Of a stretch of DNA of 64,000 nt, positions 44,648 through 53,580 are shown in pieces. This DNA comes from Devosia sp. (lineage in GTDB: Bacteria; Pseudomonadota; Alphaproteobacteria; Rhizobiales; Devosiaceae). The translations under genes were made by a program, and so were the position numbers. The stretch's first letter is position 1, and each line of letters opens with the position of its first letter. Location of the stretch: NCBI RefSeq assembly GCF_017307495.1, contig NZ_JAFKHE010000018.1, positions 141,459 to 205,458 of the forward strand, written 5' to 3'. The notes beneath the pieces are model-generated. The model ran no database searches, was not told where the DNA came from, and saw only the letters and a program-made list of their open reading frames with translations.

Positions 44648-44763
44648 CCACCCCCTCCCAACCTCCCCCATCAAGGGGGAGGTGTGGTTCCGCGCAAGTG
44701 GCACGGTCGCGCCACACTCACAAGCAGGCACCTCCCCCCTTGTGGGGGAGGATGGGAGGGGGG
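44648..44763. repeat. Palindromic intergenic repeat, type R4
   Basis: This element of about 116 bp has ends CACCCCCTCCCAACCTCCCC and GGGGGAGGATGGGAGGGGG. Each end carries a hairpin (ACCTCCCCCATCAAGGGGGAGGT and CACCTCCCCCTTGTGGGGGAGG), and the core contains a GTGGCACGGTCGCGCCAC hairpin. It lies between the nadE stop and the gltX start. Confidence 0.82.
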
Positions 44764-44781
44764 AAGACTCGAACACTGCTC

Positions 44782-46497
44782 TCATTCGAGACCCTTGCTG
44801 TCGAGCCGCGTCACCGGCTCCACCGTCTCCACCGTATCCCGATAGCCATTGGTGATCGGGTAGCGGCGGCCGAGCCCGAAGGCCTTGCGGGTGATCTTGA
44901 CACCGGGGGCCGACTGCCGGCGCTTGTACTCGGCGATGTAGAGCAGCTTCTCGATGCGCTTGACGAGGTCGCGATCGAACCGCCCCTCGCCCTTGGCCAC
45001 GACCTCGGCGACCGAGAGCTCCAGCTCGACGAGGCCATGCAGGATCTCGTCGAGGATCGGATAGGGTGGCAGCGAATCCTGGTCCCTCTGGTCCGGCCGC
45101 AGCTCCGCCGAGGGGGCCTTGTCGATGATGTTCTGGGTGATGACGACGCCGTCCGGACCGAGGCAGTCGGCCGGGCGGTTCCTGTTGCGCCAGTCGGCCA
45201 GCTCGTAGACACGCATCTTGAGCATGTCCTTGATCGGGTTGAAGCCGCCGTTCATGTCGCCGTAGATCGTGGCGTAGCCGACCGCCATTTCCGACTTGTT
45301 GCCGGTGGTGAGCAGCAGGCCGCCGAGCTTGTTGGAGACAGCCATCAGGTAGATGCCGCGCATGCGCGACTGGATGTTTTCCTCGGTGAGGTCCATTGGC
45401 CGGTTGCCGAACACCGGCTGCAGTTCGGCCAGCGCCGCTTCCACCGGATCGCCGATCGACACGACGTCGTAGCGCACGCCGAGGCGGCGAGCGCAGTCCT
45501 CGGCATCGGCCAGGCTTTCCTTGCTGGTGTAGCGGTAGGGCAGCATCAGGCAGTGAACGCGGTCGGCGCCAAGCGCGTCGACGGCCATGGCGGCGACGAC
45601 GGCACTGTCGATGCCGCCCGACAGGCCGAGCAGCACCGACTTGAAGCCGTTCTTGTTGACGTAGTCGCGCAGGCCGAGGACACAGGCGCGCCACGGCGCC
45701 TCGTCGATGCTCGAGAGCGGCGCGACGTGCGGGTCGGTGCAGCGCCAGCCATCGGGCGTGCGCTGCCAGTTCGACATCATGATCTCGGTCTCGAAGCTCT
45801 TCGCCTGCACGACGAGCCGGCCGCCGGGCTCGATGGCAAAGCTCGCGCCGTCATAGACGAGCTCGTCCTGGCCGCCGACCTGGTTCAGGTAGAGCAGCGG
45901 CACGTTATCCTCGGCGACCCGGTCGGTGACGAGCTTGTAGCGGGTGGCCTGCTTGTTGCGCCAATAGGGCGAGCCGTTGGGGCAGAGCAGCAGGCGCGCG
46001 CCATTGTCGACCAGATGGGCGCAGACTTCGGGGTGCCAGATGTCCTCGCAGATCGGAATGCCGATCGAGACGCCCTTGATGGTCACCGGCTCCTGCAGCT
46101 CGGCGCGCTCGAAATAGCGCTTCTCGTAGAACACGTCGTCATTGGGCAGCTCGCGCTTGTAGCGGCGGGCGATGATGGCGCCGTTCTCGCAGACGAGCGC
46201 GGCGTTGTAGAGCCGCCCCCCCTCCTGCCAGACGCAAGGCATGATGGCGGTGACGCCGGTCCCGGCAGTGGCAGCCGCAAACTCCTGCGCCGCGGCCATG
46301 GCGTCGGCGACGAAACGCGCCTTGAACAGCAGGTCGTCGGGGAAATAGCCGGTGAGGAACAGCTCGGGGAACAGCAGGATGTCCGCCCCCTGCCCTGCGA
46401 CGTCGGCAAGGGTCTTCCTCGCCAGCTCGAGGTTCTGGCGAATGGCGCCGACCGTCGGATTCAGCTGCGCGAGGGCGATGCGTAGGCGATCGGTCAC
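44782..46497 (-). CDS. nadE: Glutamine-dependent NAD+ synthetase
   Basis: This 571-residue two-domain enzyme makes NAD+ from deamido-NAD, using ammonia released from glutamine. The N-terminal nitrilase domain (about residues 1-270) has the catalytic triad in FPELFLTGY, YKRELPN and PICEDIW (nucleophile C150). The C-terminal synthetase (about 285-571) has the PP-loop GLSGGIDSAVVAAMAVDALG, LPYRYTSKESLADAEDCARRLG and TTGNKSEMAVGYATIYGDMNGGF. It starts with GTG at 46497 at the usual N-terminus. It is on the same strand as gltX with repeat R4 between. nadC is also in this window, but 20 kb away. Confidence 0.95.
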   Translation of the reverse strand: MTDRLRIALAQLNPTVGAIRQNLELARKTLADVAGQGADILLFPELFLTGYFPDDLLFKARFVADAMAAAQEFAAATAGTGVTAIMPCVWQEGGRLYNAALVCENGAIIARRYKRELPNDDVFYEKRYFERAELQEPVTIKGVSIGIPICEDIWHPEVCAHLVDNGARLLLCPNGSPYWRNKQATRYKLVTDRVAEDNVPLLYLNQVGGQDELVYDGASFAIEPGGRLVVQAKSFETEIMMSNWQRTPDGWRCTDPHVAPLSSIDEAPWRACVLGLRDYVNKNGFKSVLLGLSGGIDSAVVAAMAVDALGADRVHCLMLPYRYTSKESLADAEDCARRLGVRYDVVSIGDPVEAALAELQPVFGNRPMDLTEENIQSRMRGIYLMAVSNKLGGLLLTTGNKSEMAVGYATIYGDMNGGFNPIKDMLKMRVYELADWRNRNRPADCLGPDGVVITQNIIDKAPSAELRPDQRDQDSLPPYPILDEILHGLVELELSVAEVVAKGEGRFDRDLVKRIEKLLYIAEYKRRQSAPGVKITRKAFGLGRRYPITNGYRDTVETVEPVTRLDSKGLE

Positions 46498-46590
46498 TGG
46501 GAGACATCCGGGCCGCTTGGGGAGATCGCGGCAAGACTTATCCGCTCACCCCAGGCGGGGCAAGCGGACAGCCGATGGCGGCAGCTCCGA

Positions 46591-47682
46591 TCAGAACGCG
46601 TAGGTCAGCTCGGCAAGCAGGCCGTAGCGGAACATCGAGAACGGATTGTTGCTCTCGATCGCACCCACGTTCAACACTGTCGGGTCCGTGTCATACGTGC
46701 CATCGCTGTCGGCATCCCCCGGGTTGCCGATCTGCGCGACGCTGTAGCTGGCATCGGCAGTGCCCTGCAGGTACCAGGCGCGCCCGCCCAGCCGCATGGT
46801 GATGTTCTCGGTCGGGTGGACGCCGATCCAGGCCTCGGCCATGGCGCCATAGCCCCACCCGTCGACCGAGGTGGCGGACGAGCGCATCTGCGAGATGTTG
46901 CCGCTGGCGCCGCCGTAGGGGAACTGCGCCGGCCCCCCATAGACGTCCGTGTTGAATTCGGGGTCGTCGACACCAACGGTGCCGTTGACCTTCGCATAGG
47001 GAACGGCGGCCAGCTCGGCTCGGACATCGATGAAGTCCGCGAGCTTGGCGTTGCCCGAGATGCCGAGCCGCAGCGCATGGACCTCGACATTGTTGGGCGC
47101 GCTGTCGCCGGGAACGAACGTCTGGCCGGTCGCGGGATTGTAGTCGATGTCGCTGCCCGAGGTGGCCGTGGTGAAGTTGTTGCGCCCGGTATCGGGCGAG
47201 TTGTTCCAGTAGAGGTAGCCTACCAGGCCGCCGACGCCGCTGCCGGCCCCGTCGTCAAAGGCGTTCCAGCCGAAATCGGCACTGGCATAGCCGACCTGGC
47301 CGTCCTCGATCGAGGAAGCGAGGGAGCCGGACGTGGTGCCGTTGATGGCGATCGAATACCCCACCATGGCGTGAGCCCAGGTGGCCGTGGCATCGTCCTC
47401 GATCCGAAGAAAGGCCTCACCGATATGGGCGGTATCTTCAGCGCTGGAGCTGCTCCCCCCTGAGGCGTAGTCCATGCTCCCCATGGAGTACCAGTAGCGG
47501 AGGCCGGTCTCCATGTGGATGCCGTCGCTGTCGTCGCCGAGCTCGGTCCAGTCCTGCGGCTCGACGGAGTAGGCGCCGCGGTAGATGCCCTCCGGTGAAG
47601 CGGTGGTCCAGTCGGCAGCGGCGGCCGGCGCAGTGCCTGCGGCAGCGGCAAGGACGATGAGGCTGGTGGCCAGACGGGGCAT
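46591..47682 (-). CDS. Outer-membrane beta-barrel protein
   Basis: This 363-residue protein has a signal peptide (PRLATSLIVLAAAAGTAPAAAAD) and a C-terminal Phe after alternating hydrophobic residues (MFRYGLLAELTYAF), the usual mark of an outer-membrane barrel. The mature part has many short amphipathic strands with Gly/Asn/Asp-rich turns (for example GYASADFGWNAFDDGAGSGVGG and ITMRLGGRAWYLQGTADASYS). It looks like a TonB-less, porin- or Omp85-independent barrel of about 14-16 strands, but I cannot name a family. ATG 47682 is preceded by CGGAG. It is divergent from the response-regulator gene. Confidence 0.78.
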   Translation of the reverse strand: MPRLATSLIVLAAAAGTAPAAAADWTTASPEGIYRGAYSVEPQDWTELGDDSDGIHMETGLRYWYSMGSMDYASGGSSSSAEDTAHIGEAFLRIEDDATATWAHAMVGYSIAINGTTSGSLASSIEDGQVGYASADFGWNAFDDGAGSGVGGLVGYLYWNNSPDTGRNNFTTATSGSDIDYNPATGQTFVPGDSAPNNVEVHALRLGISGNAKLADFIDVRAELAAVPYAKVNGTVGVDDPEFNTDVYGGPAQFPYGGASGNISQMRSSATSVDGWGYGAMAEAWIGVHPTENITMRLGGRAWYLQGTADASYSVAQIGNPGDADSDGTYDTDPTVLNVGAIESNNPFSMFRYGLLAELTYAF

Positions 47683-47726
47683 GACAAACTCCGCAACACT
47701 ACTTGCCGTCATTTATGGCCCGTTAG

Positions 47727-47743
47727 GGTTAATGTTCCGCTAA
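47727..47743 (-). promoter_or_regulatory. CtrA-box-like site upstream of the outer-membrane protein gene
   Basis: On the minus strand TTAG-N7-TTAACC (47743-47727) differs from the alphaproteobacterial CtrA consensus TTAA-N7-TTAAC at one core base. It lies 45 bp upstream of the ATG at 47682. Chance occurrence cannot be excluded. Confidence 0.3.
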
Positions 47744-47902
47744 ATGCGACAGGCACAATGCAACGGGATGCCGCCAAAGCGTTCGAATCAAACGATCTGG
47801 TAAACAGTGCGCGATTCATCGCTCGCATGCGTGCAGCGCCTGCAACCATGTGCGCTGCTCACGAGTTGGCACGACACGAAGAAAGAGCAGCAAGGTAAGG
47901 AA

Positions 47903-48325
47903 ATGAGTTCGAAGGTTCTGGTGGTGGAGGACGAGATTTTCGTCGCCACCGAGTTGGAAAACCTGCTGTACGACCTGGGCCACCAGCCAGTCGGTATCGC
48001 CGCCGACAGCCGCCAGGCCCTGGCGCTGGCCGATCAGGCGGACATGGCTTTCGTCGATATCAACCTGCTGGACGGACCCACCGGGATCGAGGTCGGCAGG
48101 TCGCTGGCCAGTCGCGGCGTGACGGTCGTCTACATGACCGCGAACCCATCGCAACTGGGCGACGGCGTACCCGGCACCGTGGGGGTCATCCCCAAGCCGG
48201 TGGAGCACTCCGAGTTGCGGCAGGCCATCGAGTTCGCCGCAGCGCTGCACGCCAAGCAGGCGGCAGCAACACCTCCCCGCCGCCTCAGGCTGTTTGGTTC
48301 TCCTGGCGCTCAGGCGTTTGCCTGA
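47903..48325 (+). CDS. Single-domain response regulator
   Basis: This 140-residue receiver domain has no output domain. D10/E11 (metal), the phospho-acceptor D52 in AFVDINL, T79 in YMTAN and K98 in IPKPV are all present. A 25-residue basic tail (PPRRLRLFGSPGAQAFA) follows. ATG 47903 has AAGGTAAGG just upstream. The gene is convergent with an HWE histidine kinase, and their 3' ends overlap by 41 bp, which suggests a functional pair. Single-domain regulators next to HWE kinases often act as phosphate sinks in alphaproteobacterial stress or light signalling; that role is inferred. Confidence 0.9.
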   Translation: MSSKVLVVEDEIFVATELENLLYDLGHQPVGIAADSRQALALADQADMAFVDINLLDGPTGIEVGRSLASRGVTVVYMTANPSQLGDGVPGTVGVIPKPVEHSELRQAIEFAAALHAKQAAATPPRRLRLFGSPGAQAFA

Positions 48326-50213
48326 GTTCAGCCTTGCGGCTCAGCGCGGCAAGAGGCAGCGTCACCTCCACGCGCAGCCCGGCTTCGTCGAAGGCGCGTT
48401 CGAGCCGCCCCCGCAACTGCCCCTCGACGCTCAGCGCCATCAAGCGGGACCCGAAGCCAGTGGACGTGGCCTCGGGCCGGGGTCCGCCGCTCTCCACCCA
48501 GCTCAGGTGATAGTCCTCGCCTTCAATCCAGGTGGTGATGGCGACGCGGCCGTCAGCGCTGCCCAGCGCGCCATACTTGGCCGCGTTGGTCGCCAACTCG
48601 TGGAACAGCAGCGCCAGCGGGGTCGCGGCCCCGTCATCGATCGGCACGTCCTCGCCGTTGAAATGCACGCGTTCGGCGTCTCCCAGACGATACGGCTGCA
48701 GCAGCTCGCGCACCAGCGCATGCAGCGTCGCCGGATTGGCACGCGGCATCGAGCTGCGCGAATGGGGACGCACGAAATCATGCGCCTGCCCCAGCGCGAA
48801 GATACGGCCACGCAGGCTGTCGGCGAAGGCCTTTGCCTCGGGATATGACCGCGACGCGAGCCCGACGATGCCGCCGATCACCGCGAAGATGTTCTTGATG
48901 CGGTGGCTCAGCTCCTGGGCGACGACCTCGCGCTCTTCCTGAACCAGCCTGCTCTCGTGAATGTCGGTGCAGGTGCCGAACCAGCGCACGATCCGCCCCG
49001 CCGCGTCGCGCACGGGCAGCGCACGCCCGAGCACCCAGCGGTACTCACCCGAATGATGCCGAAGGCGATACTCGATGTAGTACGGATCGCCGGTCTCGAG
49101 CGACTGGCGCCAGACCTTCCACGCGCGTTCCTGGTCATCGGGGTGGAACATGCCGTTCCAGCCGGCGCCATCCGTCGAGCCCTCGGGGACACCGGTGTAT
49201 TCGTACCAGCGCGCGTTGTAGTAGTCGTGATAGCCGTCGGGCAACGTGGACCAGACCATCTGGGGCATGGTGTCGGCCAGGGTACGGAAGCGCTGCTCGC
49301 TCTCGGCCAGCTGCTCGGCCATCCGTCGCTCCTCGGTGATGTCGACGACCACGCCGGGCAGCCGCACCGCCTTGCCCTTGCCGTCGGTGATCACGCGGCC
49401 CGAGGCCACCACCCAGCGCACCGAACCGTCCTCGGCAAGGATCCTATACTCGAAACGCACGGGCCCGGCGTCCTTCAGCGAGTCGCTGATCTCCGAGATG
49501 GCCCGCTGCCGGTCGTCGGGATGGATGGCGCCGAGGAAGTCCTCGATCGGCAGGCCGGTCGCCGCCTGTCCCGGGCTCACGCCGTAGAGGGCGGCGAAGC
49601 GGTCGTCGGCGGTGACGAGGTTGTCCTCTATGTCCCAGTCCCAGGTACCGACCATGTCGGATGCCCTGAGGGCGATGTCCAGCTTCTCCCGGTATTCCTC
49701 GAGGGCCCGCGCGGCGAGAACGCTCTCCGTGACCTCCTGGACGATCACCAGCACGCCGGCGGGACGGCCATCCTCGCCGGCGACCGGGCTGTAACTCAGG
49801 TCGATGAAGGTGGCCGCCGGGCCGTTGCCGCGATCGAGGAGCAGTTCCTGGCTCGACAGCTGCCAGCTCTCGCCGGCAAAGCCGCGACGCATGTTGCCGG
49901 CGTTGAAGTCGGCAATCTCCGGCCAGGCCGCGAGCACCGGCATCCCGAAGATCGAAGGATGCCGTTCACCGGCGAACACCGCGTAGCCGTCATTGTAGAT
50001 CAGCGTGCCGTCGCGCTCCCCGGCCAGCAGCACCATCGGTACTTCGGACAGCATCATCATGCGCACTGCGGCGCGAATGCTGTCGGGCCAGCTCGCGATC
50101 GGGCCCAGGCTGGTCGAGGACCAGTCGAAGCCGTTCAGCAGATTGAGAGTGGGGCTTTTGGCCAGCCGGGCGCGCGTAACGTCGTCAGCCGTTGGAAAGA
50201 GCGTATTCGGCAT
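48285..50213 (-). CDS. HWE-family histidine kinase with three PAS-like domains
   Basis: This 642-residue cytoplasmic kinase has no membrane helix. Three PAS-like sensor modules lie at about residues 30-165, 170-295 and 305-425, two with clear PAC ends (FEYRILAEDGSVRWVVASGRVITDGKGK and IEYRLRHHSGEYRWVLGRALPVRDAAGR). The phospho-acceptor H437 lies in ELSHRIKNIFAVIGGIV. The ATPase part has ALLFHELATNAAKYGAL and the eponymous Trp-x-Glu in LSWVESGGP, with GFGSRLM as the G box. The third PAS lacks an obvious flavin-binding NCRFLQ motif, so it is not a LOV domain. The start (ATG 50213 versus 50228) is uncertain. It is convergent with the single-domain regulator. Confidence 0.92.
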   Translation of the reverse strand: MPNTLFPTADDVTRARLAKSPTLNLLNGFDWSSTSLGPIASWPDSIRAAVRMMMLSEVPMVLLAGERDGTLIYNDGYAVFAGERHPSIFGMPVLAAWPEIADFNAGNMRRGFAGESWQLSSQELLLDRGNGPAATFIDLSYSPVAGEDGRPAGVLVIVQEVTESVLAARALEEYREKLDIALRASDMVGTWDWDIEDNLVTADDRFAALYGVSPGQAATGLPIEDFLGAIHPDDRQRAISEISDSLKDAGPVRFEYRILAEDGSVRWVVASGRVITDGKGKAVRLPGVVVDITEERRMAEQLAESEQRFRTLADTMPQMVWSTLPDGYHDYYNARWYEYTGVPEGSTDGAGWNGMFHPDDQERAWKVWRQSLETGDPYYIEYRLRHHSGEYRWVLGRALPVRDAAGRIVRWFGTCTDIHESRLVQEEREVVAQELSHRIKNIFAVIGGIVGLASRSYPEAKAFADSLRGRIFALGQAHDFVRPHSRSSMPRANPATLHALVRELLQPYRLGDAERVHFNGEDVPIDDGAATPLALLFHELATNAAKYGALGSADGRVAITTWIEGEDYHLSWVESGGPRPEATSTGFGSRLMALSVEGQLRGRLERAFDEAGLRVEVTLPLAALSRKAELRQTPERQENQTA

Positions 50214-50300
50214 TGACCCCGCTACCATTGACCGAGGGCGCGACATGCGCACGGTTGGCGACCAACAGGAGCCGCCTTCTTCGCAAATGGTCTAGGAGCG

Positions 50301-50335
50301 AAAAAGGTTCAGCGACACAAGAAAAAATGTGTCGC
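50301..50335 (-). terminator. Putative terminator after aroG
   Basis: An 8-bp perfect stem (GCGACACA 50312-50319, TGTGTCGC 50328-50335) with an A/T loop is followed on the minus strand by TGAACCTTTTT. The T-run is offset by 6 nt, so efficiency is uncertain. It begins 6 bp after the aroG stop. Confidence 0.6.
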
Positions 50336-50341
50336 CGTCAC

Positions 50342-51727
50342 TTATTCAGCGGCAATGGTCCGCTCGCTGCGCGCCGGCCGCTGCGCCCGCAGTTCCTCGG
50401 CGACGAGGAAGGCGAGTTCGAGCGACTGCGAGGCGTTGAGGCGCGGGTCGCAATAGGTGTGGTAGCGATCCTGCAGCCCGGCCTCGGTGATGGCCGCGAC
50501 GCCGCCGCCGGTGCACTCGGTGACATCGTCGCCGGTCATCTCGATATGGATGCCGCCGGCGTGGGTGCCCATGCCGCGGTGAATGTCGAAGAAGCTCTTC
50601 ACCTCGCTCAGGACGCGTTCGAAGGGGCGGGTCTTGTAGCCGCTGGACGCCTTGACGGTATTGCCGTGCATGGGGTCCGAGCACCACACCACCACGCGGC
50701 CCTCGTCCTGCACGGCCCGGATCAGCGCCGGCAGGTGGTCGGCGATCTTGTCCGAGCCGAAGCGGCCGATCAGCGTGATCCGGCCCGCCTCGTTGGTCGG
50801 GTTCAGCCGATCGAGGATGCGGAGCAGATCGTCGGTCGCAAGGCTGGGGCCGCACTTGACGCCGACCGGGTTGCGGATGCCGGAGAAGTATTCGACATGG
50901 GCCGCGTCGGGCTGGCGGGTGCGGTCGCCGATCCACAGCATGTGGCCGGAGGTGGCGTAGTAGTCGCCGGTAATCGAGTCACGTCGGGTCAGCGCTTCCT
51001 CGTAGCCGAGCAGCAGCGCCTCGTGGCTGGTGTAGAACTTGGTCTCGCGCAGCGCAGGCGTGTTTTCGGAATTGAGGCCGAGGGCGCGCATGAAGTCGAT
51101 GGCGTCGTCGATCTTCTGCGCCAGTTCCTCGAAGCGCGGATAGGCCGTGGTGTCCTTCATGAAGCCCATGGTCCACTCGTGGACGCGGGTCAGGTCGGCA
51201 TAGCCGCCCGAGGCGAAGGCGCGCAGCAGGTTGAGGGTCGCCGCCGACTGGCGGTAGGCAAGCAGCAGGCGGTCCGGATCGGGAACGCGGGACGCCTCGG
51301 TGAAGCCGATGTCGTTGATGATGTCGCCGCGATAGGACGGCAGCGTCACGCCATCGATGGTCTCGGTGTCGGAGGAGCGCGGCTTGGCGAACTGGCCGGC
51401 GATGCGGCCGACCTTGACCACGGGCTTGCTGGCGCCATGCGTGAGGACGATGGCCATCTGCAGGAAGACGCGGAAGAAGTCGCGGATGTGGTCGGCGCCA
51501 TGCTCGGCAAAGCTTTCGGCGCAGTCGCCGCCCTGCAGCAGAAACGCGCGGCCCTCGGCCACTTCGGCAAGCTGGTGCTTGAGGTCACGCGCCTCGCCGG
51601 CAAAGACCAGCGGTGGGAACTTGCGCAACTGCGCCTCGGCCGCCTCCAGTTTCGCCGGATCCGGATAGGCCGGCACCTGCGAAATCGGCTTTGTTCTCCA
51701 GCTCTGGGGCGTCCAAGTCGTCGGCAT
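50342..51727 (-). CDS. aroG: 3-deoxy-7-phosphoheptulonate synthase, class II
   Basis: This 461-residue class II (plant-type) DAHP synthase joins phosphoenolpyruvate and erythrose-4-phosphate, the first step to aromatic amino acids. Family blocks include [85 protein letters not shown] and [22 protein letters not shown], then [20 protein letters not shown]. These supply the PEP site and the Cys/His/Glu/Asp metal site. ATG 51727 lies 8 nt after GGGAGGT; the preceding GTG 51730 is possible. Length is normal. Confidence 0.95.
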   Translation of the reverse strand: MPTTWTPQSWRTKPISQVPAYPDPAKLEAAEAQLRKFPPLVFAGEARDLKHQLAEVAEGRAFLLQGGDCAESFAEHGADHIRDFFRVFLQMAIVLTHGASKPVVKVGRIAGQFAKPRSSDTETIDGVTLPSYRGDIINDIGFTEASRVPDPDRLLLAYRQSAATLNLLRAFASGGYADLTRVHEWTMGFMKDTTAYPRFEELAQKIDDAIDFMRALGLNSENTPALRETKFYTSHEALLLGYEEALTRRDSITGDYYATSGHMLWIGDRTRQPDAAHVEYFSGIRNPVGVKCGPSLATDDLLRILDRLNPTNEAGRITLIGRFGSDKIADHLPALIRAVQDEGRVVVWCSDPMHGNTVKASSGYKTRPFERVLSEVKSFFDIHRGMGTHAGGIHIEMTGDDVTECTGGGVAAITEAGLQDRYHTYCDPRLNASQSLELAFLVAEELRAQRPARSERTIAAE

Positions 51728-51790
51728 CACGCACTACCTCCCGGTGGCGCGCGTCCTATCAGGGGAATGGGGCCGTGTGAAGCCTGCGAG

Positions 51791-52099
51791 TCAGGGCGTG
51801 AGCTTGGCCTCGATGCGGGCTAGCCGTTCGGAAAGTCGCTGCTCGAAACCTGCAAGCCTGTCGTCCATCATCTGCTCGAGGCGAGTCTGCTGATGGGCGT
51901 GCTGCCCGATCAACTCCATCTTGAACATCGTTTCCAGATCTGGCTTCAGGTCGGACAACCTCTGCTCCATCCTCTGGATCAGCCGGGCAATGTCCACAAA
52001 ACTCTGCTGAAGCTGACGGATATCCTGGCGCTGCCCAGCCTGTTCGGTCTGGATGCGCTTCAGGATTTCGATCGTCAGGTCGGTTGTGTCAGCAGCCAT
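51791..52099 (-). CDS. Small coiled-coil protein of unknown function
   Basis: This 102-residue protein is helical throughout, with heptad-like hydrophobic spacing from residue 8 to the end (IEILKRIQTEQAGQRQDIRQLQQSFVDIARLIQRMEQRL, then RLEQMMDDRLAGFEQRLSERLARIEAKLTP). No Cys, signal or membrane helix is seen. I do not recognise a named family, although similar short coiled-coil proteins are common in Hyphomicrobiales. It lies between gor and aroG on the same strand, 37 bp after gor. Confidence 0.7.
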   Translation of the reverse strand: MAADTTDLTIEILKRIQTEQAGQRQDIRQLQQSFVDIARLIQRMEQRLSDLKPDLETMFKMELIGQHAHQQTRLEQMMDDRLAGFEQRLSERLARIEAKLTP

Positions 52100-52136
52100 G
52101 CAGGAACATTACACGAACATTCGGCTCTGTCGAGTC

Positions 52137-53513
52137 CTACTGCTTGACCCCACCCCGATAGACGTAGCTTGGCTTCTTGAACGTCACCAGTTCCTCGGCG
52201 GCGGTCGGGTGCATGGCGATGGCGCGGTCGAAATCGGCCTTGCTGGCCTTCATGGCCATCGGGATCGCTGCCATCTGGATGATCTCGGAGGCGCCCGGCC
52301 CGAGGATGTGGACACCCAGGACTTCCCCGCCGCCCGCTCTGGTGATGAGCTTCATCATCATCCGATCGGACTTGAGCGACAGGGTGTTCATCATCGGGCG
52401 GAAGCGGGTGACGTAAACGTCGATGTCGCCGTGCGTGGCGGCGTCGTGCTCGCTGAGGCCGACGGTCCCGACCTCGGGCTCGGCAAACACCGCCTCGCCG
52501 ATCAGCGAATGGTCGACGGCGGTCGGCATTCCGCCGAAGACCGTGTCGGCGAAGGCGTGCCCCTCGCGGATGGCGACGGGGGTGAGTTGCGCCCGGTTGG
52601 TCACGTCGCCGACGGCGTAGATCGAGGGCACGCTGGTGCGGGAGTATTCGTCGACGGCGATGGCGCCGTCCTCCCCGAGCGCGACGCCTGCCGCCTCCAG
52701 TCCCAGGCCCGACGTATTGGGCGACCGGCCGGTGGCGAACATGACGGCGCCGAACGGCGCATCGACGCCGTCGGAGAAGCTGACGGTGATGTCCTTGCCG
52801 GTCTGCCTGAGGCCGAGGACGTTGGTCTGGTGGATGATCGTGACGCCGCGCGCCTCGAGCCCGGCTTCGAGGCCGACGCGCAGGTCTTCGTCGAAACCGC
52901 GCAGCATGCGCTCGCCGCGATAGACGATGGTGGTGGCCACACCCAGGCCCGAAAAGATCGTCGCGAACTCGGCCGAAATGAAGCCACCGCCCTCGATGAG
53001 GATCGAGTGGGGCAGCCTGTCGAGATGAAATGCCTCGTTCGAGGTGATGCCGAGTTCCTTGCCCGGAATGTCCGGAATGCGGGGACGGGCGCCCGTTGCG
53101 ACCAGAATGGTCTTCGCGGCGAGCTCGCGACCAGATTTCAGCAGCCTGATGCTGTTGGGTCCGGTCACGACGGCGCGGTCGCGGATGATCTCGACGCCGG
53201 GCCGCTCGAGGCCGGCGACATAGGCGGCCTCGAGCCGGGCGATCTCCTTGTCCTTGTTGGCGACGAGCGTCGCCCAGTCGAAGCCGGGGGTGCCGACGTT
53301 CCAGCCGAAGCTCGGAGCAAGCTCGAACAGGTCCTTGTAGCGCGAGGCATAGACGAAGAGCTTCTTGGGCACGCAGCCGCGGATCACGCAGGTGCCGCCG
53401 ACGCGATACTCCTCGATGATCGCGACCCTGGAACCATAGCCGGCCGAGATACGCGCGGCACGCACGCCGCCCGAGCCAGCGCCGATCACCAAGAGGTCAT
53501 AGCTGTCGCTCAT
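52137..53513 (-). CDS. gor: Glutathione-disulfide reductase
   Basis: This 458-residue flavoprotein regenerates glutathione with NADPH in the cytoplasm. The FAD-binding YDLLVIGAGSGGVRAARISAGYG is followed by the redox pair C42/C47 in GGTCVIRGCVPKK. The NAD(P) domain has LIEGGGFISAEFATIFSGLG, and the dimer-interface domain ends IAMHPTAAEELVTF with the catalytic His and Glu. The motifs place it with glutathione reductase rather than mercuric reductase or lipoamide dehydrogenase. It follows the DUF2059 gene on the same strand, with a terminator between; rpiA-DUF2059-gor is a conserved order in this group. Confidence 0.95.
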   Translation of the reverse strand: MSDSYDLLVIGAGSGGVRAARISAGYGSRVAIIEEYRVGGTCVIRGCVPKKLFVYASRYKDLFELAPSFGWNVGTPGFDWATLVANKDKEIARLEAAYVAGLERPGVEIIRDRAVVTGPNSIRLLKSGRELAAKTILVATGARPRIPDIPGKELGITSNEAFHLDRLPHSILIEGGGFISAEFATIFSGLGVATTIVYRGERMLRGFDEDLRVGLEAGLEARGVTIIHQTNVLGLRQTGKDITVSFSDGVDAPFGAVMFATGRSPNTSGLGLEAAGVALGEDGAIAVDEYSRTSVPSIYAVGDVTNRAQLTPVAIREGHAFADTVFGGMPTAVDHSLIGEAVFAEPEVGTVGLSEHDAATHGDIDVYVTRFRPMMNTLSLKSDRMMMKLITRAGGGEVLGVHILGPGASEIIQMAAIPMAMKASKADFDRAIAMHPTAAEELVTFKKPSYVYRGGVKQ

Positions 53514-53525
53514 CGGAAACTCCCC

Positions 53526-53557
53526 AAAACAAAGAGGCCCCGCGCGGTGACGGGGCC
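53526..53557 (-). terminator. Rho-independent terminator after the DUF2059 gene
   Basis: On the minus strand a GGCCCCG / CGGGGCC stem (53536-53542 and 53551-53557) is followed by TCTTTGTTTT. It lies between the DUF2059 stop and the gor start, so gor probably has its own promoter or depends on read-through. Confidence 0.85.
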
Positions 53558-53580
53558 TTCCTCAGATAGGCACCAGGATG

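Noticed and set aside
47683..47902. EcfG-type promoter (GGAAC-N16/17-CGTT) for the response regulator or barrel gene
   Set aside because: A GGAAC occurs on the minus strand, but no CGTT lies at the required distance, so general stress control is not supported by sequence.
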